Shown here piece by piece: positions 41,027 to 51,172 of a stretch of DNA of 57,039 nt. Below the pieces are notes generated by a model. That model was not told where the DNA came from. It was given only the letters and a program-made list of their open reading frames with translations, and did no database searches. Position 1 is the first letter of the stretch. Each line of letters begins with the position of its first letter. The position numbers and the translations under genes are program-made. Source of the stretch: Colwellia sp. C2M11 (GTDB lineage: Bacteria; Pseudomonadota; Gammaproteobacteria; Enterobacterales; Alteromonadaceae); contig NZ_JAHKQD010000029.1 of assembly GCF_018860915.1 (NCBI RefSeq), positions 1-57,039 of the forward strand, written 5' to 3'.

Positions 41027-44000
41027 CTAAGAAAAATCCTTTAAATGGTTAATTATTCTCTTTAAAGAAATAGGCTGTGCCGTGCCTAAATTTTGAGAAA
41101 AAAGTGAAATTCTAAACTCTTCTATCATCCACTTAGTTAATAAAATTTCTTGTGCTATAGGTTTATCTTTACGCTGTTGTGATAATACACTAGTGTATAA
41201 ATCTACTGCCTTCTTCACTTCAATTAACTTCAGCCTATCTTGGTTAGGATCAATAGGTAACTTTTCTAATCGGCGTAAAATACCTTTTAAATAACGTGTA
41301 ATATCATCTAATTTGTCAAACCCTGAAGCACTAACAAACCCTTTAAAAACTAAGGCTTCACTTTGTTGTTTAATATCACTATGAGATTGAATTACATTAA
41401 GTGCTACATTACCTTTTAACTTTCTCGCGATATCGTGCCTTAAGCTTAATGTTTGTTCTACTTTAATTGCCGCTGTTAAGACACAATCTGATATTTCAGC
41501 ACGCACATATTCACGCAGTAATTCAAAACTTTTTTCATCCCGAGGTAAAATAGTCATTTTCTTAGCTAACATATACTCTTTAACTAAAAAGACACATGCC
41601 CCCTGAATACAATCTTGCAATAAATCAGTAATAGAGCCAAAAGGATTGAAGTACAAACCTAATTTAGCCTTATTAGGCATTTTTTCTTGTAAATATTTTA
41701 ATGGTGATGGAATATTCAATAAAATAAGTCGACTAATACCATTTAACATCGCTTGCTCTGCATGCTCTTCTTGCTCAAACAGTTCAATGGCAACACTACT
41801 TTTATGATCTACTAATGCAGGAAATGCCTTAATAGTCATATTAGCGACTTTCTTCTCATAACCTTGAGGTAATTTACCAAAATCCCAAACAGTTAATTTA
41901 GACTTCTCTATGCCCTTCTCTGCCACTTGTTTAATCGAGGCTTTTACCTTACCTTGTAATTGTGCTTTCAACTCATTAAGGTCTCGTCCCTGTTTTAATA
42001 ATTGACCTTTCTCATTCACTACTTGAAAATTCATCGTTAAGTGCGCAGGCAACTCAACATCTTGCCAAACATCTTCAGGTAATCTAACCCCAGTCATACG
42101 CAACAGTTGTTTTGCTAATGCATCAACTAAACTTTCTTGAGTATTATTGATATTCGCCATTTTTTCTAAGCACGCTTGTGCATAATTAGGCGCAGGAACA
42201 AAGTTGCGCCGTAATGCTTTTGGCAACGCCTTAATTAATGCTACAACTAAATCATAACGCAGAGCCGGAATAAGCCAATCAAACCCTTCATATTGGCACT
42301 GATTAAGTAAGGCAATAGGAATAATTACACTAATGCCATCATCAATATCTCCAGGACTAAAGTGATAAGCTAACGGTAAAGTAAGATTATTTTGTTGCCA
42401 AGTGTCTGGATATTCTTTTGCAGACAGCTCATTTGATGATTTGTTAAGTAAAAAATCTTTAGTGAAATTAAGTAACTTGGCATTTTCTTTTTTAGCTTTC
42501 TTCCACCAAGATAAAAAACTACGTTGACAGATAACAGTCTCAGGAATTTTACTTGAATAAAAATCAACAAGTTGCTGTTCGTCAATTAAAAAGTCTTTAC
42601 GGCGAGCTTTTTGCTCAAGAGCCTCAATACTGGCAATTAATGCTTGGTTCTCATCTAAGAATTTTTCTTTTATAAAGCAGTCACCATTGACAAGCGCTTC
42701 ACGGATAAATATTTCTCTGCAAGTGATCGGCTCAATTGTATTAAAGTTAATCTTTCTTTTAGTAACAATTGGTAAACCATAAAGACTCACTTGCTCAAAG
42801 GCCATTACAGCGCCTTGTTTTTTCTCCCAATGGGGTTCGCTGTAACTTCGTTTTAATAAGTGTTCAGCTAAAGGCTCTATCCAAGTTGGATCAATGCGTG
42901 CATTCATGCGCGCAAATAAACGACTAGTTTCAACGAGTTCAGCTGACATTAACCATTTAGGCGGTTTCTTGGATAACGATGACCCAGGAAAAACGAAGAA
43001 TTTACTTCCTCTTGCGCCTTTAAACTCTCTGTTCTCATCTTGTTGACCTAAATGACTTAATAAGCCCGACAATAGTGCTTGATGTACTGTCACTAGACTA
43101 CTAGGTAATGTTTTGTCTTGTTTTTTATCTGAGCTAGTTTCATTAATTGAAAACTGATAATCAACGGACGTTAATGATATTTTTTGCTCTTTTAAGGTTA
43201 ACTTCAGCTGAGTGAAAATATCTTGCCACTCTCGTAACCTTACATAAGATAAATACTCGCGTTGACATAACTTTCTAAAGTGATTTTGTGATAAATCATT
43301 TTTTTGCTCATTCACGTACTGCCATAAATTAAGTAAACTAACAAAGTCTGAATTATGATCTTTAAAGCGATTATGTTTTTCATCAGCTGCTTGCTGTTTT
43401 TCGTGTGGTCGTTCTCGTGGGTCTTGAATACTTAACGCACTAACAATAATAAGCACTTGTTCAATACAACCCAGTTCAATTGCAGTTAACACCATTTTTG
43501 CAAGTCGTGGATCAATAGAGAATTTAGATAATAAACGTCCTGACTTAGTTAACTTAGTTCCTTTGTTTTTTTGTCCCTTTAATTTCTTCTCATCATGAGC
43601 GCTATTGTCTATAGCCGCTAATTCTTCTAATAATTTAACACCATCATTAATATTTCGATTATCTGGTGCTTCTACAAAAGGAAAGTCGCCAATTTCTCCT
43701 AAATCTAACGCTAACATTTGTAAAATAACGGTAGCTAAATTAGTACGTAATATTTCAGGATCGGTAAACTCAGGTCGACTTAAGTAATCTTCTTCACTAT
43801 ACAAGCGTATACAAATGCCTGATGATACACGACCACAACGACCTGAACGCTGATTAGCACTCGCTTGTGAAATAGGTTCAATAGGTAAACGTTGCACTTT
43901 AGTGCGGTAACTATAGCGAGAAATACGTGCAGTTCCCGGATCAATCACATATTTTATACCTGGCACAGTTAAACTCGTTTCAGCAACGTTAGTTGCTAGT

Positions 44001-45127
44001 ACAATATTTCGCCCAGAATGTGGTTTAAAAATAAGATTTTGTTCACTAACCGTTAAACGAGAATAAAGGGGTAATATTTGAGTGTGCCGTAAATTAGCTT
44101 TATTTAAGGCTGCTGCTGTATCTCTAATTTCTCGCTCACCATTTAAGAAAATTAATATGTCGCCCAAACTATCAGAAGAAAGTTGTGAAAATTCATCTAC
44201 GGCATTTAAAATTCCATTAATAACATCATTACCATCATTTGAATTTTCATCTTGTTCATTATCATCCGAGCGACTCTCATTTAATGGTCTATAACGCATT
44301 TCTACCGGATAAGTACGACCAGAAACCTCAATAATAGGGGCTGGTTTACCCTGTTTATCGGCAAAATGATTAGCAAAACGTTGTGGATCAATAGTCGCTG
44401 AAGTCACTATCACTTTTAAGTCAGGTCGCTTAATTAAAACTTGACGCAAATACCCTAATATAAAATCAATATTTAAGCTCCGCTCATGTGCTTCGTCAAT
44501 AATAATAGTGTCATACTGACGCAGTAAGCGATCTCTTTGCATTTCAGCTAACAAAATACCATCGGTCATTAATTTTATATAACTGTGTTGGCTCACTTGA
44601 TCGTTAAAGCGAACTTTATAACCTACTTGCTCACCAAGTTTAGTATTTAGTTCGTCAGCAATACGATTCGCAACTGTTCTGGCGGCTATACGTCTGGGCT
44701 GGGTATGACCAATCAAACCATCAATACCTCGCCCTAATTCAAGACAAATTTTAGGTATTTGTGTGGTTTTCCCTGAGCCTGTTTCCCCTGCAATAATAAC
44801 AACTTGGTTATCACGGATAGCTTGAGATATTTGTGCAGCATTATCGCTAATGGGTAAGCCTTCCGGATAAGTTATTTTAGGAAGGTTATTAATTTTATGT
44901 TGTTTTTCTTTAATTGACTTATCAATTGCTTGCACAGTTTTAGTAAACTGTTTAAGTTGCTGATCTACTTTTACTTTATCAGGATGTGATTCAAGTTGAG
45001 CAAATATTCTTTTATGGTTAATAAGTTGTTGCTTCAAGCGATAAAAATCTGACTTTTTCACTTGAGTTAACGCATCAAAAGACGATTGTATATTCGGAGA
45101 TTTACTTAGGGAAATATTTGACGGCAA
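41027..45127 (-). CDS. hrpA: ATP-dependent RNA helicase HrpA
   Basis: A 1366-residue DEAH-box helicase. Walker A GETGSGKT is at 114-121 and DEAH at 211-214, with SATID, HTQPRRIAARTVANR, and QRSGRCGR as further helicase motifs. The long C-terminal part with DUF3418-like sequence is typical of HrpA (E. coli 1300). E. coli HrpA rescues stalled ribosomes by acting on mRNA. The start is a TTG at 45127, with a weak GAG upstream; no ATG exists before the helicase core, so the exact start is unsure. Confidence 0.95.
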   Translation of the reverse strand: MPSNISLSKSPNIQSSFDALTQVKKSDFYRLKQQLINHKRIFAQLESHPDKVKVDQQLKQFTKTVQAIDKSIKEKQHKINNLPKITYPEGLPISDNAAQISQAIRDNQVVIIAGETGSGKTTQIPKICLELGRGIDGLIGHTQPRRIAARTVANRIADELNTKLGEQVGYKVRFNDQVSQHSYIKLMTDGILLAEMQRDRLLRQYDTIIIDEAHERSLNIDFILGYLRQVLIKRPDLKVIVTSATIDPQRFANHFADKQGKPAPIIEVSGRTYPVEMRYRPLNESRSDDNEQDENSNDGNDVINGILNAVDEFSQLSSDSLGDILIFLNGEREIRDTAAALNKANLRHTQILPLYSRLTVSEQNLIFKPHSGRNIVLATNVAETSLTVPGIKYVIDPGTARISRYSYRTKVQRLPIEPISQASANQRSGRCGRVSSGICIRLYSEEDYLSRPEFTDPEILRTNLATVILQMLALDLGEIGDFPFVEAPDNRNINDGVKLLEELAAIDNSAHDEKKLKGQKNKGTKLTKSGRLLSKFSIDPRLAKMVLTAIELGCIEQVLIIVSALSIQDPRERPHEKQQAADEKHNRFKDHNSDFVSLLNLWQYVNEQKNDLSQNHFRKLCQREYLSYVRLREWQDIFTQLKLTLKEQKISLTSVDYQFSINETSSDKKQDKTLPSSLVTVHQALLSGLLSHLGQQDENREFKGARGSKFFVFPGSSLSKKPPKWLMSAELVETSRLFARMNARIDPTWIEPLAEHLLKRSYSEPHWEKKQGAVMAFEQVSLYGLPIVTKRKINFNTIEPITCREIFIREALVNGDCFIKEKFLDENQALIASIEALEQKARRKDFLIDEQQLVDFYSSKIPETVICQRSFLSWWKKAKKENAKLLNFTKDFLLNKSSNELSAKEYPDTWQQNNLTLPLAYHFSPGDIDDGISVIIPIALLNQCQYEGFDWLIPALRYDLVVALIKALPKALRRNFVPAPNYAQACLEKMANINNTQESLVDALAKQLLRMTGVRLPEDVWQDVELPAHLTMNFQVVNEKGQLLKQGRDLNELKAQLQGKVKASIKQVAEKGIEKSKLTVWDFGKLPQGYEKKVANMTIKAFPALVDHKSSVAIELFEQEEHAEQAMLNGISRLILLNIPSPLKYLQEKMPNKAKLGLYFNPFGSITDLLQDCIQGACVFLVKEYMLAKKMTILPRDEKSFELLREYVRAEISDCVLTAAIKVEQTLSLRHDIARKLKGNVALNVIQSHSDIKQQSEALVFKGFVSASGFDKLDDITRYLKGILRRLEKLPIDPNQDRLKLIEVKKAVDLYTSVLSQQRKDKPIAQEILLTKWMIEEFRISLFSQNLGTAQPISLKRIINHLKDFS

Positions 45128-45277
45128 AATAGACTCAACTAATGTAACAAAACAAAATGTAGAAAAGTCTATTTTATCAGTTATACCTAAACTACTTCAA
45201 GCTGGAGTTTCAGGCGTAGTAGTAAACCTCAGTTATATCAAGAAGTGATTAGAAACAATAACAATAAATCGCAACAA

Positions 45278-45715
45278 TTATTGAGCGGCCTGTACTTTAC
45301 CATTTTTTAAATTTTCACGTAAAATTTTGTCTATAGAGCGTAAAACATCATTACGACAAATCGTTCCTAATAAGTGATTACTTTCATCAACAACAGGATA
45401 AACTTTTGGCTTGTTCTGAATCATTAAACGCCCTAATTCAATAACACTGTCATAGGGTTTCATTGATAAAACGTCTTTACGCATTAAATCTGAAACATTA
45501 ATGATATGCGCGTTGTGATACATAGTTTCAAGCATTTTAGCAAGAACATCACTTTCAGATAAAAAGCCAATTAATTTACCATTATCATCAATAACAGGTC
45601 CACCTATTTGCTTTGTTTTTAAAAACCGTAATGATGCCTCTTCAACGCCCATATCAGCAGTAAAGGTAACAGGATAGTGGTTCATATATTCTTCTATTTT
45701 TAACGACTCCATCAT
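45278..45715 (-). CDS. Tandem CBS domain protein
   Basis: 145 residues forming two CBS domains (about 8-62 and 75-135), the Bateman module that binds adenine nucleotides such as AMP or ATP. GGPVIDDNGKLIGFLSESDVL and VYPVVDESNHLLGTICRNDVL are the paired strands. There is no catalytic domain. Two adjacent ATGs are possible; the second, with AGGGG at better spacing, would drop one residue. It is probably a single gene, between the D-amino acid operon and hrpA. Confidence 0.88.
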   Translation of the reverse strand: MMESLKIEEYMNHYPVTFTADMGVEEASLRFLKTKQIGGPVIDDNGKLIGFLSESDVLAKMLETMYHNAHIINVSDLMRKDVLSMKPYDSVIELGRLMIQNKPKVYPVVDESNHLLGTICRNDVLRSIDKILRENLKNGKVQAAQ

Positions 45716-45886
45716 AACCCCTTATACATTAAACAAAAATAATCATACATTTGCATTAGGATATCTCCCTAACTATTAATGTAGATAACTATTTTTAAAA
45801 ACACCAATTTTTCATAGATTTATCTAAGTTTAATTGTGTAAAGGTTTATGCTTTAAAATAAGAGTCGCTAAAAAGTTGAAAAAGTA

Positions 45887-46747
45887 TTAATACGAAAATT
45901 TATTATCTGCGTATAAAGTTGAGGCTTTCAACCAAATATCACCAACTTTACCATCTCCTATCGCAACACCATCAAGCTTAGTTACTGGCGCAATTTCTTT
46001 TGAAGAGCTAGTTATCCAAACTTCATCGGCAGCACGAACTTCATCTAGGGTTATAGTGCGCTCTTGAACAGTTAATGTTCCATCTTTAGTCAATATATCA
46101 ATGATTAAACGACGAGTAACACCTGGTAAAATTTGGTTATCTTGAATCGGCGTAGCAATAATTCCATCTTTTACGATAAAAATATTTGATGCACTTGCTT
46201 CTGTTAATTCATTTTTGCTATTAAACAATAAAGTTTCTTGGCTACCAGCATCAAAACCATCTTGAAAATGTAAAACATTGCCTAGTAATGAAGTTGATTT
46301 TATATGACAACGTTTCCAACGAAGATCTTCAGTGCTTGTTAAAGCATACCCGTTACCTACAGTATCTAAAGACGGTATCTTAGGTACAGGGATTTCAAAA
46401 GCCATTGCAAATACAGTTGGAGATACGTTCGTAGGGAAAGCGTGAAAACGTTTAGTATCAGTACCACGGCTTACATGCAAATATAGCCCTAGAGGGCCAC
46501 CACCATTACTACTTGATAACTTGTCACATAAGGCTAACCACTGACTATCATCCCAATTTAACTCAATGCCAATAGCCTTTAAGCCATCATTCATTCTATC
46601 TATATGGGCTTGAAAACCAACCATTTTGCCAAAGTATGATGGGATTACTTCATATATTCCATCACCAAATAAAAATCCACGATCTAAAGGGGAAATTTTG
46701 GCTTCTTCAATTGGCATATAATCGCCATTTAAAAATACTGTGCTCAT
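45887..46747 (-). CDS. D-amino acid aminotransferase (class IV PLP enzyme)
   Basis: A 286-residue fold-type IV aminotransferase. SPLDRGFLFGDGIYEVIPSYFGK at the N-terminus and Lys150 in HIKSTSLLGNV, the PLP lysine, match D-alanine transaminase of Bacillus type, which turns D-Ala plus 2-oxoglutarate into pyruvate plus D-Glu. The closely related branched-chain and 4-amino-4-deoxychorismate enzymes are less alike in the NLLGNV region. It is the last gene of a six-gene operon for D-glutamate and 5-oxoproline, which backs the D-specific reading. AGGA lies before the ATG. Confidence 0.88.
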   Translation of the reverse strand: MSTVFLNGDYMPIEEAKISPLDRGFLFGDGIYEVIPSYFGKMVGFQAHIDRMNDGLKAIGIELNWDDSQWLALCDKLSSSNGGGPLGLYLHVSRGTDTKRFHAFPTNVSPTVFAMAFEIPVPKIPSLDTVGNGYALTSTEDLRWKRCHIKSTSLLGNVLHFQDGFDAGSQETLLFNSKNELTEASASNIFIVKDGIIATPIQDNQILPGVTRRLIIDILTKDGTLTVQERTITLDEVRAADEVWITSSSKEIAPVTKLDGVAIGDGKVGDIWLKASTLYADNKFSY

Positions 46748-46788
46748 TTTACTTTTCCTGATAATTTAAATTTACTATTTAATTTTTC

Positions 46789-47643
46789 TTAACTGGCAGT
46801 TGGATAACCAATTAAGGATCTCATTCTTGCGATTAAAGCAATCCCCTCTGAAGCAGGAAGACTGTCTTCGGTTATTTCATTTCTGCGTGTAACACCATCA
46901 ACACTGCCTAACTTTGAAATATATTTCAAAATTTGCTCTGGGCAGGTTTCATTCAATAAATCTTTTTTAGACCAAAGGCTTAAAAAGACTAAAATACCAT
47001 AAACGCCCCAATTTGATACATCACTTAATATCAATTCATCACACGTTGTCGCAGCAGGAACAATATCAAGTTTTGCTAATAGATCTTTCACGTTCCCCAT
47101 GCCTATTTCATTACCACCATCACCAATAGCAATCGTAGGACAATTTGCTTCTGTCATAAAAAAATCAAAAGACGCTGATTTAGCGCTTATATCTTCACCA
47201 CGCATATTATGGTAATTTCCATTTTCCGCAGCGCCAGGACATTCAATAGCGATGATAGCTTGAGGTTTATACTGTAAAAGTGCCGCTTTCGCTTCAGCTA
47301 AACCGGATTTTTTATCACCAACACTAATAACACATACGTTATAATCATCTTTGAGTGCATTAGCTAATGGGTTACCACACACTAAGATAGGAGTAGCACC
47401 TAAAAGAGCCAACGCTTTATATAAAATTAAAGCCCCTACAGGACCATCTGTTTCAAACGTATCTAAAACAGGAAATCCAGTACCTATAAGTACTGTCCCT
47501 GTGATATTGCTCAAAGATTTAGCCGCACGTAAACAATAACCGGAAGTAACTTGTTGTTGTAAATCCTTCATACCACGTAAATTACGCTCAACAAGCATAC
47601 ATTCAATTTGTTCACTAAGTGATGCTTCATTTTCTATATTCAT
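46789..47643 (-). CDS. DUF4392 protein (C-terminal half of D-glutamate cyclase)
   Basis: The 284-residue product fits DUF4392, the C-terminal domain of mammalian DGLUCY, the enzyme that cyclises D-Glu to 5-oxo-D-proline. Visible conserved stretches are VLIGTGFPVLDTFETDGP, IECPGAAENGNYHNMRG and IAIGDGGNEIGMGN, an arrangement with many acidic and Gly residues likely to hold metal and substrate. There is no signal peptide. It lies 27 bases after pxpC and 41 before the aminotransferase gene. Activity is inferred from family and neighbours. Confidence 0.85.
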   Translation of the reverse strand: MNIENEASLSEQIECMLVERNLRGMKDLQQQVTSGYCLRAAKSLSNITGTVLIGTGFPVLDTFETDGPVGALILYKALALLGATPILVCGNPLANALKDDYNVCVISVGDKKSGLAEAKAALLQYKPQAIIAIECPGAAENGNYHNMRGEDISAKSASFDFFMTEANCPTIAIGDGGNEIGMGNVKDLLAKLDIVPAATTCDELILSDVSNWGVYGILVFLSLWSKKDLLNETCPEQILKYISKLGSVDGVTRRNEITEDSLPASEGIALIARMRSLIGYPTAS

Positions 47644-47670
47644 GTTTCTTATACCAAGCTTGCTCTAATT

Positions 47671-48618
47671 TTAATCACAAACATTGAGTTTTTTACGATT
47701 AAAATAACTTAAATTCAAATGAAAACAGTTATGTGCCTGTTCCATACTAATAGGCTCAAAGCGAACTTTATCACCTTGTTTGAGTTGCCCTAATTTTGCA
47801 ATGTCAATGGATATAACAGCGCCAATTTTAGGATAGCCACCAATCGTTTGTCGGTCATTCAACAACACAATTGGCTGACCATCTGCGGGGATTTGAATAG
47901 CCCCCTGACAAATACCTTCAGATAAAATGCCTTCAATATCCCCCGTAATTTTTTTACCGGTTAACCGATAACCCATTCGATCAAAACTTTTACTCACGGT
48001 ATAGTCACTTGAGTAAAATAACCGTTGTTGAAACGATGAAAAGTTTTTTTGTTGATAGCTTGGTACTGTGCGTAACACCACATCATTGCAATACCTTGGT
48101 CTGAATTGCTCAGGTAACACTAAATTAGTTTTTCTTCGTTGACTGGCACAAGGTAAGATATTGTCTTTTTTAAGCTTGTCACCAACTAAACCACCAACAC
48201 CTTCTCGACACACGGTTGCCGTACTACCAAAACTTTCTTTGATAGTAAAACCACCAGCAACAGCCAAATAACTTCGTATACCTTCGCTAGCAAATCCTAA
48301 CTCAATAAGGTCACCCGCTTTAATCGCGTAACTGCGCCATAAATCTTTGTTAGTATGATTAATTGACAGCGACATATTTGCACCAGTCACGGCAATAGTT
48401 GTATCAACTTGTGCAATAAGTGCTAAACCGCCAATACTAATTTCAATAGCCGTAGCATTTAATTCATTAGCACATAAGCGATTAGCCCATTGAAATGCCT
48501 GTAAATCTATTGGACCACCATTGGTTAATCCAATATTAAAAGAGCCAAAACGCCCAGCATCTTGAATAAGGCTTAGCATGCCTGGCTCTTTCACTAAAAA
48601 ACCTGTAGAAAAACTCAT
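47671..48618 (-). CDS. pxpC: 5-oxoprolinase subunit PxpC
   Basis: 315 residues of the 'biotin-dependent carboxyltransferase / AHS2' family, called PxpC in E. coli, where it works with PxpA and PxpB to open 5-oxo-L-proline with ATP. PGMLSLIQDAGRFGSFNIGLTNGGPID and the GYPKIGAVISIDIAKLGQLKQGD ending are typical. The ATG overlaps the pxpB stop by four bases (ATGA), so the two are tightly coupled. Confidence 0.93.
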   Translation of the reverse strand: MSFSTGFLVKEPGMLSLIQDAGRFGSFNIGLTNGGPIDLQAFQWANRLCANELNATAIEISIGGLALIAQVDTTIAVTGANMSLSINHTNKDLWRSYAIKAGDLIELGFASEGIRSYLAVAGGFTIKESFGSTATVCREGVGGLVGDKLKKDNILPCASQRRKTNLVLPEQFRPRYCNDVVLRTVPSYQQKNFSSFQQRLFYSSDYTVSKSFDRMGYRLTGKKITGDIEGILSEGICQGAIQIPADGQPIVLLNDRQTIGGYPKIGAVISIDIAKLGQLKQGDKVRFEPISMEQAHNCFHLNLSYFNRKKLNVCD

Positions 48619-49370
48619 GATAGTTTGCCAAATCCTTCCGGTAATTCACCACCTAATGATAAAAACTCATTCTTATCAATTGACTTAAACCTTACTTTAT
48701 CACCAACTTTAATTGGCATGATTGGAGTTGCCGTGACATCAAACATATCGACTGGGCATAAACCGACTATATTCCAACCTCCTGGGGAGGTATTTGGATA
48801 AACAGCAGTTTGTTTGTCAGCAATAGCAACAGCTCCTTTGGGCACTTTATTTCTTGGGGTACTTAAACGTGGTGAAGCAATTCTTTCATCAACTTCACCT
48901 AAATAAGCAAACCCAGGCGCAAAGCCGATAGCATACACGTGATAATCTTTAGCTTGATGAATTTCGATTACTTGCTCAACACTTAATTTGTTTCGCTGGG
49001 CAATAACGGTTAAATCCGGACCAGATTCTTCAGAGTAATATACTGGTAATTCAATAATAGAAGATTGCTCTACATCACTATCAGTTGCTGAATTATCATC
49101 TAAACGTCGTAATAAAGCTCTCAGTTTATTTCGCACCTGGTGATGATCGGTATGAAGTATATTAAATACCACCAACATCGATGCATAAGATGGAATTAAA
49201 TCTACAATATCATCAGACAAGTCAACCTTCATTGCTTGACGAATCAATTGTTCAACTTGTTTTATTTTTGCCGACGTGTCATCGCTAACTTCATCAGAAA
49301 AATAAATAATTAACGCATTTTCACCTGCAATACTAATCGTTGGCATACTAAGCCCTTGTTCTTTTAACAT
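48615..49370 (-). CDS. pxpB: 5-oxoprolinase subunit PxpB
   Basis: 251 residues of the AHS1/KipI family. IGFAPGFAYLGEVDERIASPRLSTPR and IADKQTAVYPNTSPGGWNIVG are the signature segments. It is some 30 residues longer than E. coli PxpB, in part through an acidic insert near 85-100. The start at 49370 overlaps the pxpA stop by one base (TAATG); Met9 is a possible shorter start. PxpB and PxpC together probably form the ATP-using kinase part. Confidence 0.93.
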   Translation of the reverse strand: MLKEQGLSMPTISIAGENALIIYFSDEVSDDTSAKIKQVEQLIRQAMKVDLSDDIVDLIPSYASMLVVFNILHTDHHQVRNKLRALLRRLDDNSATDSDVEQSSIIELPVYYSEESGPDLTVIAQRNKLSVEQVIEIHQAKDYHVYAIGFAPGFAYLGEVDERIASPRLSTPRNKVPKGAVAIADKQTAVYPNTSPGGWNIVGLCPVDMFDVTATPIMPIKVGDKVRFKSIDKNEFLSLGGELPEGFGKLS

Positions 49371-50095
49371 TAACCAATGAGCTCCCGAATAGATTCAATC
49401 GCTTGTACGCCTTCAATATTGTCGCCATGAACACACAAGCTGTCGGCATTTAGAGTTAAAATGTTACCACTTACCGAGGTAACGCAACCTTGCTCTTTCA
49501 GTTGTTTCACTTGAGCAAGCATTTTTTCTTTATTATGAACAGCGCCAGGCTTAGTGCGAGCTAACAGTTTACCGTCATCGTCATAACAACGATCCGCAAA
49601 AGCTTCGCTCAATATATCAATATTATATTGTTTAGCCTCGGCTCTGTGTTCTTCAATTTTAGGTGTCGCTTGTAACATTAATTTTAGAGGACGATGATAA
49701 CGACTTAATGCACATAAAATAGCATCTCTGACTTCTTTTTTTACCATCATGTCATTATATAAAGCACCGTGTGGCTTTACATATTCCAATTCAATTCCTA
49801 TTGACTTAGCAACACCATCAATAGCTGCCACTTGATACATGACCAACGCTATCAATTCCTCAGTTGAGCAATTAATTGAACGTCGTCCAAAACCGACCAA
49901 GTCAGAGTATCCAGGATGTGCACCAACACTAACGTTATTTTCTTTTGCTAATGCTAATGTCTTTTGCATCACTAAAGGGTCACCCGCGTGAAAACCACAA
50001 GCAATATTAGCTTGATCGATATGCGGCATAACTTTCTCATCAAGCCCCATTGTCCAGCTGCCAAAACTTTCGCCTAAATCACAATTCAATTTCAT
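49370..50095 (-). CDS. pxpA: 5-oxoprolinase subunit PxpA (LamB/YcsF family)
   Basis: 241 residues beginning MKLNCDLGESFGSWTMG, with ANIACGFHAGDP and VGAHPGYSDLVGFGRR, the clear LamB/YcsF signature. In E. coli PxpA hydrolyses the activated 5-oxoproline. The gene is second in the operon, 36 bases after the DUF1445 gene, and overlaps pxpB. Confidence 0.94.
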   Translation of the reverse strand: MKLNCDLGESFGSWTMGLDEKVMPHIDQANIACGFHAGDPLVMQKTLALAKENNVSVGAHPGYSDLVGFGRRSINCSTEELIALVMYQVAAIDGVAKSIGIELEYVKPHGALYNDMMVKKEVRDAILCALSRYHRPLKLMLQATPKIEEHRAEAKQYNIDILSEAFADRCYDDDGKLLARTKPGAVHNKEKMLAQVKQLKEQGCVTSVSGNILTLNADSLCVHGDNIEGVQAIESIRELIG

Positions 50096-50131
50096 TATTC
50101 TTCCTCATCTCGCTAGTATTTTTAGCAAAAT

Positions 50132-50944
50132 TTATAACACTGCTAATGTTGAATTGGCAATATCGGTTACTAACATTTTACCCGGACTATGAGTTATGCA
50201 AAACGGAGGCTTTGTTTGCTCTAATACCAGCTGTGGTGTTACACCACAAGCCCAAAATACCGGCACTTCGTTTTCTTTAATAGTGACACTATCGCCATAA
50301 TCAGGTTTATTAATATCATCAATACCAATCAGCTCAGGTTGACCAAAATGTATAGGTGCTCCATGAACCGATGGAAAACGGCTACATATTTGAATCGCTC
50401 TAATTGCATCCTTAGCTAACATTGGTCGCATACTTACTACTGTTTCACCGCTAAATCTTCCTGCAGTTTTGCAAGGTATATTAGTACGATACATAGGGAC
50501 ATTTTTATTTTCACTGATATTACGAATTTCAAGCCCATCAGCAATAAGTGCATCTTCAAAAGAAAAAGAGCATCCTAAAACAAAAGTGACTAAATCATCA
50601 CGCCAAAGCTCTTTAATGTCTGTGAATTCTTGTTGAAATGTGCCATCAACAAATAAACGATAACCAGGGACATCAGAGCGGATATCAATATCTTTACCTA
50701 GTTCAGGTAAAAGAAAATCTCCTGCATTTTCTGACATACCAATTAATGGACAAGGCTTAGGATTAAATTGACAAAACTGTAAAAAGTCATTCGCCCAATC
50801 TTTTGGCAAAATAACAATATTTCCTTGTACACAACCTTGAGCAAAACCTGAGGTGTTTTCATTGAATTTATCATGACGAATTAATTGACGTAATTCATAA
50901 GCACTAAGCTGTGCCGAAGCAGGATCATTAATATTTATAGACAT
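50132..50944 (-). CDS. DUF1445 / YcsI-type protein (N-terminal half of D-glutamate cyclase)
   Basis: 270 residues of the YcsI family, often labelled 'putative hydro-lyase' and equal to the N-terminal domain of mammalian D-glutamate cyclase. [37 protein letters not shown], the [15 protein letters not shown] stretch, NIPC, and FWACGVTPQ are family segments. It is the first gene of the operon, with the DUF4392 half four genes downstream. Promoter not placed; GTAATATTATTAC at 50990-51002 is a small palindrome 46 bases before the start that could be an operator. Confidence 0.87.
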   Translation of the reverse strand: MSININDPASAQLSAYELRQLIRHDKFNENTSGFAQGCVQGNIVILPKDWANDFLQFCQFNPKPCPLIGMSENAGDFLLPELGKDIDIRSDVPGYRLFVDGTFQQEFTDIKELWRDDLVTFVLGCSFSFEDALIADGLEIRNISENKNVPMYRTNIPCKTAGRFSGETVVSMRPMLAKDAIRAIQICSRFPSVHGAPIHFGQPELIGIDDINKPDYGDSVTIKENEVPVFWACGVTPQLVLEQTKPPFCITHSPGKMLVTDIANSTLAVL

Positions 50945-51105
50945 GGCTAACCACTTTATTGACGAAAAATAAGAAGAATATTTTATGGGGTAATATTATT
51001 ACTAATAAATGAAAGAAATACTACGATAATCATGTCGACTTCAGATATATTTTTAAACATGATGAATTGCTAAAATAGCATCATTTACAGTGAATAGACA
51101 TATTT

Positions 51106-51134
51106 GTGACATTTTACATATTCAACGCTATACT
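51106..51134 (+). promoter_or_regulatory. Promoter of pldA
   Basis: GTGACA (51106-51111) and TATACT (51129-51134), each one base from consensus, with an ideal 17-base spacer, 38 bases before the pldA ATG. Confidence 0.7.
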
Positions 51135-51172
51135 GACCTTCTAATAATAGAATATTCCTTAAGATATTTAAT

